This document shows positions 30,971 through 43,659 of a DNA stretch of 64,000 nucleotides, piece by piece. The stretch comes from Massospora cicadina (Eukaryota; Entomophthoromycota; Entomophthoromycetes; Entomophthorales; Entomophthoraceae), in assembly GCA_022478985.1 (NCBI GenBank), contig JAKSZP010009307.1:1-64000 (forward strand), in the 5' to 3' direction. The position numbers and the translations under genes are program-made. Position 1 is the stretch's first letter; every line of letters starts with the position of its first letter. The notes below the pieces were generated by a model that saw nothing but the letters and a program-made list of their open reading frames with translations, ran no database searches and was not told the origin of the DNA.

Positions 30971-33450
30971 AGTAATCAAAAATTTGCTTTTAATTTGTGA
31001 ACAGAAGTATTAACAATTTGATCAATCATAGTTTTGACTTTTCCCCCACATTTAGAAAATGCCTATTAAAAGTTTCAAGAGGTAGGGCTACTTTAATTCC
31101 TCTTAAGGAAAATTGTTCACTTGATTTGTCCGATCTCTCTACATTGGTTTATTCAGAAATTTGGGTATCATAAGGTTTAGAGATAAGTTTTGCTGGACTC
31201 CTTTTTGAGTAAAGTTTTCTTTCTTTGGGCTACTGAAAGTACTGGATGGAAATAAATTTAAGTTTTGCTTTTGAAGTGGGAAGATGATTTTCGACAATAG
31301 AGTACCCCATATCATTGTTGACTGTCTCCTCCCTGGACATCATCATCTACATGAAAAATGATATAATTAATGTTGGAACGTCTCTTAGGAATACTAGCAG
31401 CTTAGTGCCTTGGACTCCCAGATCCAGCAAGTAAATCCAGAAATGTTTTACCAAGGGACCATATTTCTACATCAGTAATAGCTGGTTCCTATTTGGGTTC
31501 TTAGCATTACCTTATAGGGGATTCTCACAACTGTCACATGCTTCAATATTTGGTGTTCCAAAGCTAATTTCACACCACATGAGGTATTCAGTTGTTGTGG
31601 AGGCATCTAAATCCATAGCTTATACAGATAGAAGTGAACTGTGGAGATCAGGATAGTCTTTAGTAGCGTTTCCAAAAAGATCTTGTTGTCAAACTCAGCT
31701 ATGGCCTTGGCTCCTAATAGGACCAAAGTCTTGTGGTAGATATTGTCAGCGACTCATTAATTGCCTCATTTAAGAAGTGATTATCATAATGCAGCCCTGC
31801 AAGTAGCCATTTTTAGGGCTGCCAAACTCGCGTAGCGCAGTGTTTTCACCATCAGTGTAGCTCTAAATGTCCTCAGGTAGATAAAGCATTAAAATACAGA
31901 CTTTGATCATATTAGAAATTGACATAATTGTAGCCTTAAACAAATCGTTGGCACCATGCATCTTCATTTAAAACATTTTTATAAGGGACTACACGCTACC
32001 ATGTCAGTCAAACTTAGGAAGGTTGTCAGGATTGAATCACTGAAAATACTGTAATTATGTGCTGGAGGCGGAAGTTCCATGTGCAGCATGGGAAGATCCA
32101 ACGTGAGGTCCTGGATTTCTGGGCTTACAAGCATAGCTTCGCCGCTTCTGAGAGGGACCTGTAAAATGGGTAGTGCCAATAGAGCAGCCGCCATGGAACG
32201 TCATGGATGAACACTAGCCTGATTAGATTCCACTTCAGAGAGGGTTTTCTCAACAAGCCTACTTCTCTCTTAAGGGTGTACTCAATCTTTGCATTGGCAC
32301 CGTTTATCATTTAGATCAGTATCAATACGTTGCTTCCAAATCAAGCAATCTTCTTGATCTTGTTACAAAAGCTATCTTGACTGCTTCAGAGTGGTACTAT
32401 CATTTAGTAGCTGGAAACAAAGATCAGAGCTTAGTACATTCAGCCTTTTGTTTTTTGTTGCTATCCCCAAATTTCCTATGTGATAAGGTAAAGTTCATTG
32501 TTAGCACCTAAAATATCCCCTAAATTGTTAGCTTAAGGGATACACTATTCAAGGAGACAATTTCATGGAGCATAACCACTTGATGGCTCTGGAAGTGATG
32601 AAGTTCCTCCTGAAGGGTGGTGGTCATTTCAGCCATACTACAGTGTTGAGTGGCAAATCGCGTTTTCTGTTGGGTGTACTAGCTGAGTTCTTCCACATAT
32701 TCCATTTGCTGAGCCTCCTTCCTTATAGCATTTATTTCATTCATCACTTCTGTCTGGAACTGACTTACTTTGTGTACCCAAGTGGCAGCAACTCCACTTT
32801 CCTTCAAAGCTTGGCAACTGATCTCATTTACATTCCAGTTTAGATGATTAATCAATCCATTCAAATGTTGGGAGACTTGGTGACTGAGATCGTGATTGGA
32901 GTCAATGGCCTGTCATAATCCTCAGAGAAAGTTTTCTAATTGATTGTATAGGGAGAGCAATGCATCCACATTTTTTGGTTTTGTTAAAAACTTCTATAAT
33001 AAAGGCATGATTTGGAAGATAGCCATTTTGGAATTCCACACGAGAGGCTGCAAGTATCCCATAATAAGATGTCCTAGATGTTTGATGCTGATTATAAAGG
33101 ACAACATCTGACTACAGTTTATGCCACAGAATAGCTCATGGTATTGTAAAAGTGGATCTTGATTGTGTCTCTGGTAAAATAAATAGTGTATAAGGTTAGC
33201 TGATTCAATACTATAAAGCTGAAATCTTCATAGTAACACCCAAATGATCTGTTGTAGCTTCTCTAAGGTGAAAGTGTATAAGTTGAAAGTTCCAATGCGA
33301 GTAGTTTTCTATTCTACTTTGGTGCGATCCAGCTGAGAAGGGCTAAGTGGGTTGACATAAAATATTAGAGATTGGCTAATTTTGGTTAATTTCTTATTTA
33401 TTATATGACTTCATATTGTTGGCAAGAAGTTAATTTAATTAGGCAGCCAT
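30971..33450 (-). pseudogene. Shell-1 gag region
   Basis: Reverse strand, next to the Shell-1 5' LTR. Open bits include 32864-32679, rich in Gln, Glu and Asn with heptad-like spacing (probable coiled coil), and 32194-31979. The order LTR, coiled coil, then protease beyond LINE-B is that of gypsy gag. I did not find the zinc knuckle with confidence, and the assignment rests largely on position. Confidence 0.45.
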
Positions 33451-33455
33451 CTTTA

Positions 33456-33465
33456 GTGAGCACCA
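33456..33465 (-). promoter_or_regulatory. Shell-1 primer-binding site
   Basis: The reverse strand reads TGGTGCTCAC, 7 nt inside the LTR that starts at 33473. The same decamer stands inside the 5' LTR of G7 (44814). Confidence 0.65.
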
Positions 33466-33472
33466 CGGTTAG

Positions 33473-33790
33473 TGCGCAATACAAACACACTATTTGAAAA
33501 GGTATAGTTTCTTCTTGGAACTCCTTTGATCCTACTCAATTGCAAAACCTCCATTTCATCATGAGGTCAGTTCCACAAATATTATGCAGAGAGCTATACA
33601 AAAATTAAAGATTCCTTCGAATTTTAAAATAGTAAATCTCTACTCCATAAACAGCTTCCAATAAAATAAGATAAGTAAGGGTAAATGATGATGCTTTATT
33701 AGGATAGAGTTAGAAGTATTTATAAGGGATTTAATAGCCACAGAACAGCGATTTCTACAGGTTAGAACCAAGATAGTTGAAGAGTTCTTC
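33473..33790 (-). repeat. Shell-1 5' LTR
   Basis: Matches 10022-10132 joined to 17286-17497 and shows no SINE, so it gives the unoccupied reference for the SINE-B insertion point. Its right edge is blurred by the G4 LTR that starts at ~33786. Confidence 0.75.
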
Positions 33791-34271
33791 CGGGAGTTTG
33801 GCTCAAATTGAAGATTTGATAATATGATGGAGGGATACAAACCCAATCTAAGGGTTTGGAAAATATTGTAGGGATGGATGCTGATCAAAAATTATAGAAT
33901 CCTCTTGATGTCAAGGTCCAAAACCAAAAAAACAATCAAATACTGTAATATCAAAAAATATAATCAAATGCTGCAGAATCTCAAAGTAGCATGTCAGTAT
34001 AGATCTTGGCTCAGAAGCACTTGACAATGTCCTCAAAGCTCTTACCTGATTTCCTTTAATAGTTTTTATACATAGTAAAGACTACATTCTTTTGATAAAT
34101 TTTTCATTGTCGCTATCATATTAATGAATATCTAGGATATTTGATAATTAAGGAGATTTTTCCCTTAGTTGCTATCTTCTATTTACTATAATTAAAAATC
34201 CTTGTGCCTGGGGGCTTTAATTTTACTGAATTCTTCTTGGATGGTTGTATTTTAACTCCCTCATCCTGGCA
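33786..34271 (+). repeat. G4 5' LTR
   Basis: Aligned with 62653-63136 (486 against 484 bp), with shared blocks GTATAGATCTT, CCCTTAGTTGCTA and ATAATTAAAAATCCTTGTGCCTG. Followed at ~34276 by TGGCTACCTGTCAGG, a plausible primer-binding site. Confidence 0.75.
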
Positions 34272-36960
34272 AAACTGGCTACCTGTCAGGTCACCCCAAT
34301 CCTATCAAAATTATAGCCACAATGAACAATATTGACTTGGGTCAGACACCTCTTCTAACCGTAGTACTGCCGTCTAAGTGAGTGGGCAGTCCACGCCCAG
34401 GTAGGGAACCCTTTATGATTTGTAACCTCTTTTTACCCACACCTATGTAGGTGTACCTCCCCGCCCCTTCATTGGAGCAGTGCCAACTACAAATTTTGGA
34501 CTACACAGAAGCCCTCCAACTCCTCTTCACTGGGGCCTTTGTCCCAGGAGTACAAGCAAATAGAAGACAAGCACTTGTGGTGCTTAATCTATGATAGGCT
34601 TAACCACTTGTTCCACGCCTGATGGAGATAGTTCAGGGTAGGACGTTTAAAGCACTACTTGCACCAATTCAATAATCTCACCTTATATCATCTATTACAA
34701 ATAGCCAGGTTCCATCATCATGAACCTCTTTGGCATCTACAGCTATTAGAGACCTTGCCCTTGCAGCTCCTCCAATTTTATTAATCTGCCTTTCTCTTTG
34801 GCAGTAAGAACTGAAGTGCAATATTAGAAAATCAGCATCCCATTAACTTAATTCAGGATGTGTTAACACGCCCTGATGAAGAAATAATGAGATCAGTCCA
34901 TCCTGAACTATTTAATTGTTTCATTAAATTAGAAGGCATTGTACACAACCAGATTGGGAATTTACCACAGGTGATGAACCCAGATTGATAACTTGAGCTT
35001 TTCCATAGACAAGTGCATCCGTTACCTTGAGTAAATATTTTACCATATTTGGGATACCCCGGACAATGCTTATTTCTCTGGACTTCCTGGAATTCTAGTG
35101 AGGCTGAACTCCCTGAAAGCCCTGGATTGCCTGGAGCTCCTAGATTACCTTATGAACCCAGAACACCTGGTTACAATGGATCTTTCAGCTAACTTGGCCC
35201 ACCTGGGCCTCCTGGCCCACGTTGGCATAATTTTTGTTATGAGAACCCTGAAGATCGGGTTACTTTTTTATCTAGAATCTAATGCTTTGATATTCAACTA
35301 GGACGCTTCACTCAAGGAGCAGTACTCACTTGGGTTGGGGTGCCTCTCCATGCTGAGGTTTTCTTAGGCGCCCACCAAAGTCAACTCAATATCTTGGTTT
35401 CCCTACTCTTTTTAGTTTGGGGATGAAACAGCAAATGCTCACCACAGAGCAATAAAAATTTGAGATTATAGAAAAAATGCCTGTTTAAATATAAAATAAA
35501 ACAGTTGACCAGCTCTTCACCTCCAAAATGACCCTTCAGACTGCCCATGAACGAGTAAAATTAAAAGTTGAAGATGTAAGCAAGTTGCATAGTTAAGTGG
35601 ATGCCCTCCACACTCAAGAATATTCCTGGTATACTTCTTCTTCCTTATCCAAAGGCGCACCTCCAATGTCAGTAAATGTCATTCATTCATCAACCCCTAT
35701 AAGTAACTTGTTCAAGTCCACCTTCAAGGACAAGTATATCCCAGGGGAAGGAAGCGTATCATCATCTTGTACTGCTATGAAAGTGCAATGGAGGAAACTA
35801 CCAATTACCATTGGGATAAACACACGCTCAACTGCCTTAGCCAAGTTCACAGGATATGATGGTATACCTTTTAATGACCTGTTGCACTTGGAATGACGCA
35901 AGGCTGCTCAGCTTTAGGAGTTTCAGAGTGACTTAAAACTTGCCAGCCAAAACAGACTTTCATGGGACAAGCCTCAATTAGGGAGAATCCATTAATGAGT
36001 TCTCCCAAAGGTATTATCTCAAGGCCCAGACTTTGGTTGCAGGAAATCATCTCACATTGGATGATTCTATTTCCAAGCTCATTATTGGCATTAAAAACCA
36101 TGTTAACATCCAGATATGTCTTAAGGCGGTAAAGCCCAACCTTACATCTCTCCTGCATACTAAGGAAGCCCTTATGGAGATTATTTTTGATCTTTTTAAA
36201 CTTACTGGACCACTCTGAACTAGCCACAAGCCTTGGCCTCATGTTTTAGCAGTAACGCCATCCAACTATCCCACTCCTGAGCTATATTGCAACTATTGCA
36301 AGCGTGCCACCCACATTGTAAACAATTGCCACAAACTTCTACAAAAATAAGGCAGCAAAAGATTTGTCATCTTAAGGTAAGAGTCTCGCTTTCTAACAAA
36401 ACATATATGCCTTAACTTTATAATTCTATTTCTTGTACTTCTGGTTGCTTTGTACCAGCTGCCCTGCTGAAGTCAACAATTTATTATTCAAGGCAATAAA
36501 GAACTTAAGCTTTCTTATTATATAAGTCAATTACCATATTGAATTCATACAGTCAGCTTCTCTAGTGAGAGTCATTAATTAGCCAACAAAACTTGTAAAC
36601 AAATTGAATACTACTCAAGACTAGCCAAGGAAAAAACCTTTGCTAGCCTAGTTACAAGTATCTACTGACTGTCTTTTTATCTGGTAATTTTTAATTTAGA
36701 CCTTTAGTGGTACAAGTGGAAGGATCATTCACGAAGGTAAAGATTTTGGCTATAATAAATATCAGGTCCCTGATTAGTATGATAAAATATAAGATTATAC
36801 AAAATAGAATGACACCTGACTTAATAAAAAGGCTGAATGTGAGATATTGAGATCTCATTACTAAGGCAATCTGAGCATACTCTTCCTTACCCCTCATATT
36901 TAGTAAGCTCTTGATTACTGCCCCTGCAATCACTTTAGAAAACAATAAGTATAAATTATA
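34272..36960 (+). pseudogene. G4 gag with intact CCHC knuckle
   Basis: Forward strand. The stretch 35040-35230 encodes Gly/Pro-rich text (P-G-L-P-G-A-P, G-P-P-G-P-P-G-P). Around 35715-35755 the frame reads F-K-D-K-Y-I-P-G-E-G-S, the motif shared with G2 and G7 gag. At 36283-36324 C-N-Y-C-K-R-A-T-H-I-V-N-N-C is a perfect CX2CX4HX4C zinc knuckle, which would bind packaged RNA. Many frameshifts and stops. From 36361 to 36960 (to the LINE-C insertion) I see no readable domain, though protease would be expected. Confidence 0.7.
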
Positions 36961-37069
36961 ATAAAGAGTCCAAAACTTTTCTCTCTCGTTGCAAAGACTT
37001 TTGCAACATATTTAATTCAAATCTAGGTAAGTTTAATAATCTTATCAAGAAAATTAGTGAGCACCCAAT

Positions 37070-38197
37070 GTTGGGTAGCAGTTGGGCGAGCAAATTTAAG
37101 GGCACAGGAGTGGGCCCCACACCAAATAAGTTTCATAAACTCCTTAGAAACACTGGCGTCCTAGATAAAGTTAATAGTAAAAAAACTGGTGGTTAGCATT
37201 TTCCCAGAAATCTTAGCCTGGCAAGAACGCTGCAACCAGTTCATTAATACGCCACACTCCCAGCCACTGTTGTCAGTGGAGCATGGGGTTTGAGTCTTCC
37301 TAGATATACAACAAATAGCACTTTGAGAGAAGTTTTGTGGAGATGTACACACATTCCCTGGACGCACTGTATGTCCCACCACACTTCATGCCTCGCAGTT
37401 GGCTGATCTTAGGCTTGAAGACAAAAATGTGGCGGATGAAGCCACAAAAGTGCAGGTGGTGGAGGACCTTCCAGACAGTCAATGGGTAATTGACATGTAG
37501 CGCAATAATTGAAATAAATCTAACCAAATTTTTATAACTTTGACTTCCTACCTACAACAATTAAGAGCACCATAGTGGAGTACCGCCTGAAGGCTGGGCT
37601 CACCAAATATGGGGAAATCCAATCATCCAAGATGCAGCACTTTACGCTCATGATGGACCTATGCACAGGCAAAGCAATTGCTGTTCTCACCCCATCTGCG
37701 GGTGTAGCAGAAGATTTGACCCAAATCCACCACACCGCTTTTGTGGAAATTGATGGGCAAGAATCCCACCCATTCTGGGTCACCGTGGATAGCATGCCTC
37801 CTATCTGCATCTTCTGTTGCACTTTTGGCCATAAGGCCCATACCTGCCCCACCAAGGAGGGCATTATCAAACCAAAATCATCCCGGATGCAATAAGCGGT
37901 GCAGATGCCCACTATGAACTGGCAATAGACACTATTGCCGCCTTCCTGTGGGACGCGCCTGGGTGCAACATTCAAGTGAAGCCTGTGTCCCCGCAGGAGC
38001 ATATTAAGACCAAGCAGGCCCACAGAGTGGTGGCCAAGGCGGGCACAGATGTGTCCATGATCCCGCCTGCCCAGCTCCAGGAGGACATTGAGTCATTTGC
38101 TGCGGAAGTGGCTCATGAATCCTTCCACCAATCATATTGGGCCACCCAAGCTGATGACCTGATGGGCGAGTCAGATTCACCCGCCCAATGCTTTTAG
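37070..38197 (+). pseudogene. LINE-C ORF1 with perfect CCHC knuckle
   Basis: The first half (37070-37560) is frameshifted but shows Q-P-L-L-S-V-E-H-G-V, matching Q-P-L-S-K-V-E-H-G-I of LINE-B. The segment 37575-37895 is open and has Y-G-E-I-Q, L-C-T-G-K-A-I-A-V and P-P-I-C-I-F-C-C-T-F-G-H-K-A-H-T-C, an exact CX2CX4HX4C. A further open piece ends at 38197. The region 38198-39200 between ORF1 and ORF2 is decayed and holds nothing I can assign. Confidence 0.78.
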
Positions 38198-39220
38198 GCC
38201 TCTATCAAAACTGAGTTGCCCACCAATCTATCTTCCAAAATTTTGTCAACATGCAATGGTGCACTGAAGGTGCATACCACAAAAAATCAAGGGGAGAAAT
38301 TTACAAAAGCAATAGCCAATGTCAATGTCGGACATTTGCCTTCCCAGATGAAAGATAAACATTTTTAAGTCAAATTCAGCTAAAGAGGGGAAATATCGGC
38401 CATTTGCAGTTTTCTGATGGTCTTAAGAGCTCATTTAACAATATTAAAATGGGTGAAATCAAGAATATCAGCCAAAAGACCCTGGCTAATTCTTGGTGGA
38501 ACTCCGTTAGTTGGGAAAACACCAGTTCAAAACCTGTATGGGCACTAGCAGTAAAGTTGGCTGGTCAGATTACTCTGACCTCACCACAGACCTCAGGGTA
38601 CCATCGGAAGGTACTCCCCCCACCACCCCAAAGTCCTTCAACTCAACTATTCAGGGACCCCCCTTTCTATCTGCTTGGTGGGGGTCCCCCAAGGAGCAAG
38701 AAATTTCTTAGGCAGTGATTGGCTTAAGTTAAAAAAACGTTACCTCATAAATACACTTTGGCCAATCAAAATTACTCTTCTTTCACTCTGCTACCATAAA
38801 GTGAATTACCAAGTTATGATACGTTATTCCTTCATATTTCTTAATTTTTACTCATATTAGCTATTCCAAACATATCCCCAAATTCCCCTCGACCCTTGAA
38901 GTACTTTAAATACTAAATAAAATGTCAAGGGTGTTCATTTTCACTTTTGTTGCATGTATAATAAAATTCACAAAAATCCAATTTTTATTAAGTGATTTAT
39001 ATTTAACTTTATTTTATTAAAAAGATATTTGTGGAAACCAGCTGGTGGAACGCACTAGTGAGCAAAAATAAGCTGGTTTCTCATAGTCAACCCCACCACA
39101 AAAGCAACCCATAATGAACCTTACTCCATAGCACAGAATAACTGTGCTGCCATACTGCGACATTCTGAAAAAGAGAAGGATGAAGGCCACAGGTGCCCTT
39201 CCCCTCACACCTAAGGTGCA

Positions 39221-39765
39221 ATGGGGGAGCCTTTATATATGGATGTTGAACATTGCCAGCTTAAGGCCACACCGTCCTGGGCTAGGAAACTGAGTTTTTT
39301 AAAAAGTAGTTTACCCGTGGACATCTTGGTTATTCATGAAACGCAATGTCCACACGGTGCAGAGGACACATGGGCAACCATTTTCCTCCCTTCCCTTTAC
39401 TTTTGGTTACCAAATTGTGGGGTGCTTATTTGAGTGATGTATATTTTTAAATTTATTACATCAACATCATACCTCGACAGCCATTTCCTTGTATCCTTTT
39501 TGTGGAAGACAAAGTGCATGCAGTCATTAACATATATGCCCCAATCTGTGCATGAGCTCAATGGGAATTCTTATCAGCCGTTAATTCCCTCCTGCTTTCC
39601 CCTGACCCATTTGTTGAAGGCGACATGAACTGCTGGACCAACCCAGCCACTGACCACTAGCCCTTGTTGCTACACCCCCGCAGTGGCATGTAGAACTCTG
39701 CGTTCTAAAGGCCACTTTAGTGTTGTTTGATACTCTGCCGCTTCATATACTGCTGCTCACAAACA

Positions 39766-39839
<74 letters not shown>

Positions 39840-42640
39840 ATCACCATGTGCACAACGGTCAGCTGAGGTCTATGTCCCGCATTGACCTAATTCTTGCACC
39901 ATTGAAATTTCAGTCTCAAATCTCCCACTTTACAATGACGAAACTTAAATTGTTAGACCACAGGATGGTATTAGTTTCTTTCTCTTTGTCACAACCAGCG
40001 GCACAGGCGCCAAAATGGTGCAAACTTCGCCCAGCTGAGATTACATCACCCAGGTTTTCCTCGTGGGTAGACACCAAAACCTCAGCTCTGGAATTTACCA
40101 CACCATTATGTGCAGACCCACTTTATACCTGGTCAATCTTAAAAAGCAAACACCATCCGCCAGGCATGCCACGTTACATCACGTCGCTCTCAGGCTGCCT
40201 CAGCAGTCATTTTGTGCATTCTGGCAGAAGTGGACCACCTGGAATCTAATGTCCCAGTGGTGGGCTACAGCCCAACTTGGGGTCATAAGTGGGCAGAAGT
40301 GTCCGCTCACCTCAATGCACTGGTAAGACAACACAAGCATCGAGTTTGTGTTCAGTATAAGGCAAAGCATATAACAGCAGGTGAAATGTGCTCCGCTTAC
40401 TTTTTTTTGAAAATTCTTTGCACCGCAACAGAGCCTGGCCTGTAAACAGGTGAGGCGGCCAGACCACACCATCACAGATACTCCAGCTGAAGTGTCAATC
40501 AAAGTTAAAAATTATTACTCTGAATTGTATCGCTCTGATCTAGTTCATTCAGCCAGAGTTGACAATTTTCTTGAAAGTGCACATATCTGCACCATTTCCC
40601 ATTATCCAGAGTTAATAAATTTAATTTCTTGGGACAAACTCTGGTCCGCCATTTGTGGTGCATCGTACAGGAAATGCCCAGGTCCAGACAGGATTCCTTA
40701 TGAGTTCTATAAGAAATACTTCAAATATTTCCTCCTTACTGCTCGCCTCAATGAACTAGTGCCTAATGGAGACGCGCCTCCTCCCTGGAGGACAAGAGGC
40801 CTACACGATAAAGTTGTACAAGAAAGGGGATAAAATGGACTTGGCCAACTGGCGCCCCATATCACTTACTAACATAGATACTAAGCCTTTTACCAAAATC
40901 ATGACAAACCGCCTAGGGGTAGTTGCCTCTGTTTCATTTCCCCTGAGCAATCTGGTTTCATTCCCAAACGGTCTATTTGGTATAACATACACACTGTAGC
41001 CAACGTCTTCCAATCCACGGATTCTGGGGCATTTGTCTTTATACCAGAAGAAGGCCTATGATAGAGTCAACTGGGATTACCTCAAAGCCTGCCTCCACAA
41101 GTTCCACCTCCCCTATCGTTTCATTAATTGATGTTGCTCACGGAATATGCCACAATGGCTGTGCATGGCCCTGGCTTCCTCACGGATGTAGTTCTTCCTC
41201 AAAGGGGCCTACGCCAAGGGGACCCTCTAAGCCCACTCTTGTATAACTTCAGCCTTGACCCACTTCTTCGCAATGTAAATGCCAGCCTTACTGGTGTCCA
41301 TGTGCAAGGCCAAGCACCAGTCAAGATGTTGGCATTTGCTGATGATTTGTGGTTGGGGTGTTTAATAATCATGATGCACGCGCGCTTGAAGCTACTATTT
41401 AGGTTTACTCCAGGGTAAGTAATGCTGCACTTAACGCCTCAGAACCAAAAATATTCTCCTTGGTCAGTACCAAGCCCACCAGTCCCCAGCGCCCCGTTTT
41501 CTACCTGCTTCAGCAACCTGCTCACGGGTTTGCTTTCCCTGCCCACCCCTCACCGCCCCGCTCATGCTCCCCTTTGTGCCAAGACCCACCGCTGGCCCTG
41601 TCCGCCATTTGGGGGTGTGGCTGGAGGCGGGAGGGTAACCTCAATGGTGATGTAGCACCATATCCTGGACAACGTTACAAAATGCATAGCTTCACTCAAA
41701 ACCCGCCAAAGATACCTTACAGGCAGGGTAGTGCTAGCCAACTCTATGATCCTTTCTAAAGTTTGGTTTAGGCCCATGCCATCGCTTTTACCCCCTATTA
41801 CTTCAAGTCATTATACGCCCTTCTGCAAGGGTGGCTTTGGTTAGGCCGCACACCACCAGTGCGCCTGGATGTCATGTTTGGCCCTCGCCATAGTGGTGGC
41901 ATGGGCCTGCTCAGATTTGAGGTCCACGCTGCCAAAATACTTGGCACCTGGATCGTTGCAGTCACCAACCTAACTATCTCAGCCCAGCACTGGTCACGTG
42001 CGGCCCACTCCAACTTCTCCTTCGCCCTGGGCCTCAGCAATCCTACCCACCCCCATTCTCTGTTAAAGTACCTTGCCTCTCATCCTTCTGTTGTGGGAAC
42101 ACATGGAACGTCGCCCCACTTCAAAAAAATTCTCCTCTCCATGAGGAGCGCTGAGTGGAGAATTTGCATCAGTGGGCACACCGCCCAGAGGGGGCGCTTT
42201 ACTCCTTGGTTCATCAGGAAGTACAAGGACAAGCCATTCTGAACAATGTGAGACCCATGAGGACCCCTGTCATGGCCAGGGTGGACTACCTGGACATGGT
42301 GGACATCCCCTACTCCCTCAATACCCAGAAAGACACCTGGAAGTATGCCCACCACCCTCTTCTGCAGCCGTATATTTTTTCTCACGTGTGGCACTGCTTG
42401 AGATGGGTATACCATACTGCTGAGCACTCTAACGCTCTGCACTCATTTGTGTCATGTGTGACCAGTATGGAACTTTGGTTCACCGCCTGGAAGAGTGCCC
42501 TTCATCAAAAGCGATCTGGCGTGAGATTTAGCGTCTCTTTCGCCAGGATCAGACACAGCCCTCCAGTCTATCTAAGGATATCTTCTCTTGTCCTTAAATT
42601 TCCCCTATACCATCTTCCCTCTGAGCCTTAGTAGTTTGTA
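39221..42640 (+). pseudogene. LINE-C ORF2: endonuclease, RT, zinc finger
   Basis: Endonuclease motifs: H-E-T-Q near 39340 (Glu retained), G-D-M-N near 39625 (Phe to Met) and L-D-H near 39957, where S-D-H is expected. RT at ~40640-41420 has Y-K-K-G-D-K-M-D-L-A-N-W-R-P-I, G-L-R-Q-G-D-P-L-S-P and an intact F-A-D-D at 41335-41346. The thumb and C-terminal part (41850-42240) contain F-G-P-R-H-S-G-G-M-G-L. Near 42447-42505 C-V-M-C...H-R-L-E-E-C forms the terminal zinc finger. Frameshifts at ~40800, 41040, 41110, 41400 and others make it inactive even though the RT box is intact. Confidence 0.82.
39767..39837 (+). repeat. 71-base poly-C homopolymer
   Basis: An uninterrupted run of 71 C, within the LINE-C endonuclease domain between the G-D-M-N and S-R-I-D motifs. 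The corresponding place in LINE-B encodes a short Pro-containing segment (L-P-P-N-S-P), so the run probably grew from a CCC/CCCC seed. It could be real slippage or an assembly/base-calling artefact. Confidence 0.95.
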
Positions 42641-43045
42641 ATTTCTATGTGAACTATCCACACGATTGCCTTAGATGCTATTTCAGTCTCTACTACCACC
42701 CTCCAGGAAGCTGTACGCCAGTTCTAGTCGCACTTGTGGACCACTTTCAAGCTTGGATGTTTGGGTACCTACCATCCCATCGCCCTCAGTTGGTCTCATC
42801 CTGGTTTCCGGTTGGTTCATCACTTCAGATCCCTAACTACATACGTGCTCAATAGTGGCGCAAGCCCCTACATACTTAACCCCTTCCATTTCTTGGAATT
42901 CCTGCTGGCAACAGGAGATAGCGTTTGCTTCTCTGGGGTGCCCTCCCCTTGCTAATCTTAGTTTACTTTAGTTTACATATCAAAAGTTTCCGTCCCCTGG
43001 TCGGCCTTCTCCAAACAAAATTTAAATTCAAAATATAGAGTCCAA

Positions 43046-43659
43046 CTAACACAGGAATCTAATTTATTATTAACCATATAGAAATATAGATTTCACCTCT
43101 AAGATATCAGATACCCTTAGTATTTGATTTCTAATCTTAAAATAAGGGGTCCAAAAAATGTACCTTCCTAATCAAATATCCCACATCTATCTGTATATTA
43201 GAGTATCAATCATGGGACTTAAAACTAAGTTGTCCCCTGAGGCAGTAGATGCTGAGGATAAAAACCTCTCAATGCCCCATTCCCTTAGTATAGCACTTAG
43301 TTCTCAAGTTATTGTATACTTTTAAATTTATATTCACATTCCCCTTAATAATATTTTAGTTTATGTGAACACCCTTATACCTCTATCAAAGAGACGCTGA
43401 CCTGCCCTGGTATTTTAGACCTAGAATACAGAAATTTTCTTTAGTTTGTTGAGATATTTAACTAATCAGACTCTAAAATTTTCCTGGCACTCAGCCATTG
43501 CCTATGCGCATCTTTGTCCTGTCAAAATATCACAAATGTAAGCAGTTTTGCTTTCTTCAAGATTTAGGATCAATTCATAACAACCATAAACTCTAAATAA
43601 AATTAATAGTGGGGACATCCTTACTCCCATCAAACGCCAGGATGTAGAAGACTTCACTG
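43046..43659 (+). pseudogene. G4 interior, protease-RT linker region; no domain readable
   Basis: Between the LINE-C insertion point and the RT of G4. AT-rich, stop-rich. By position it should hold protease and linker, but I see no D-S/T-G motif. Confidence 0.35.

Larger units (their letters stand above)
10022..33790 (-). mobile_element. Shell-1: one reverse-strand gypsy element stretched by nested insertions
   Basis: The sequence at 10022-10132 plus 17286-17497 matches 33473-33790, giving two ~320-bp LTRs in the same orientation. Between them, reading right to left on the reverse strand, are a primer-binding site (33465-33456), gag-like coiled-coil sequence, protease (25678-25631), RT, RNase H and integrase. 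Subtracting the inserted LINE-B, LINE-A, mini-LTR element and SINE-B/G2 leaves ~7.0 kb of interior plus two LTRs, a normal gypsy length. The outer 5-bp duplication could not be found, because the right LTR end abuts another LTR and is eroded. Domain order and LTR pairing are seen; that everything belongs to one element is inferred. Confidence 0.75.
36961..43045 (+). mobile_element. LINE-C: full-length LINE with a 71-bp poly-C run
   Basis: The body is 36974-43032 (6.06 kb). ATAAAGAGTCCAA (36961-36973) and ATATAGAGTCCAA (43033-43045) form a 13-bp TSD with one change. The 5' end AACTTTTCTCTCTCG matches LINE-A and LINE-B at the TSD edge; the 3' end is GTCCCCTGGTCGGCC followed by an A-rich tail. 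It is more decayed than LINE-B and was inserted in the gag/protease side of G4. Confidence 0.82.

Noticed and set aside
35040..35230. A collagen-like host gene (Gly-Pro-Pro repeats)
   Set aside because: The repeats are few, broken by stops, and lie in the gag region of G4 between its LTR and its zinc knuckle; Pro/Gly-rich gag is the simpler reading.
39767..39837. Poly-C as a scaffold gap filler
   Set aside because: Gaps are normally N, and the flanks are collinear with LINE-B endonuclease, so the sequence is continuous; a read-level artefact is still possible and is listed as a finding.
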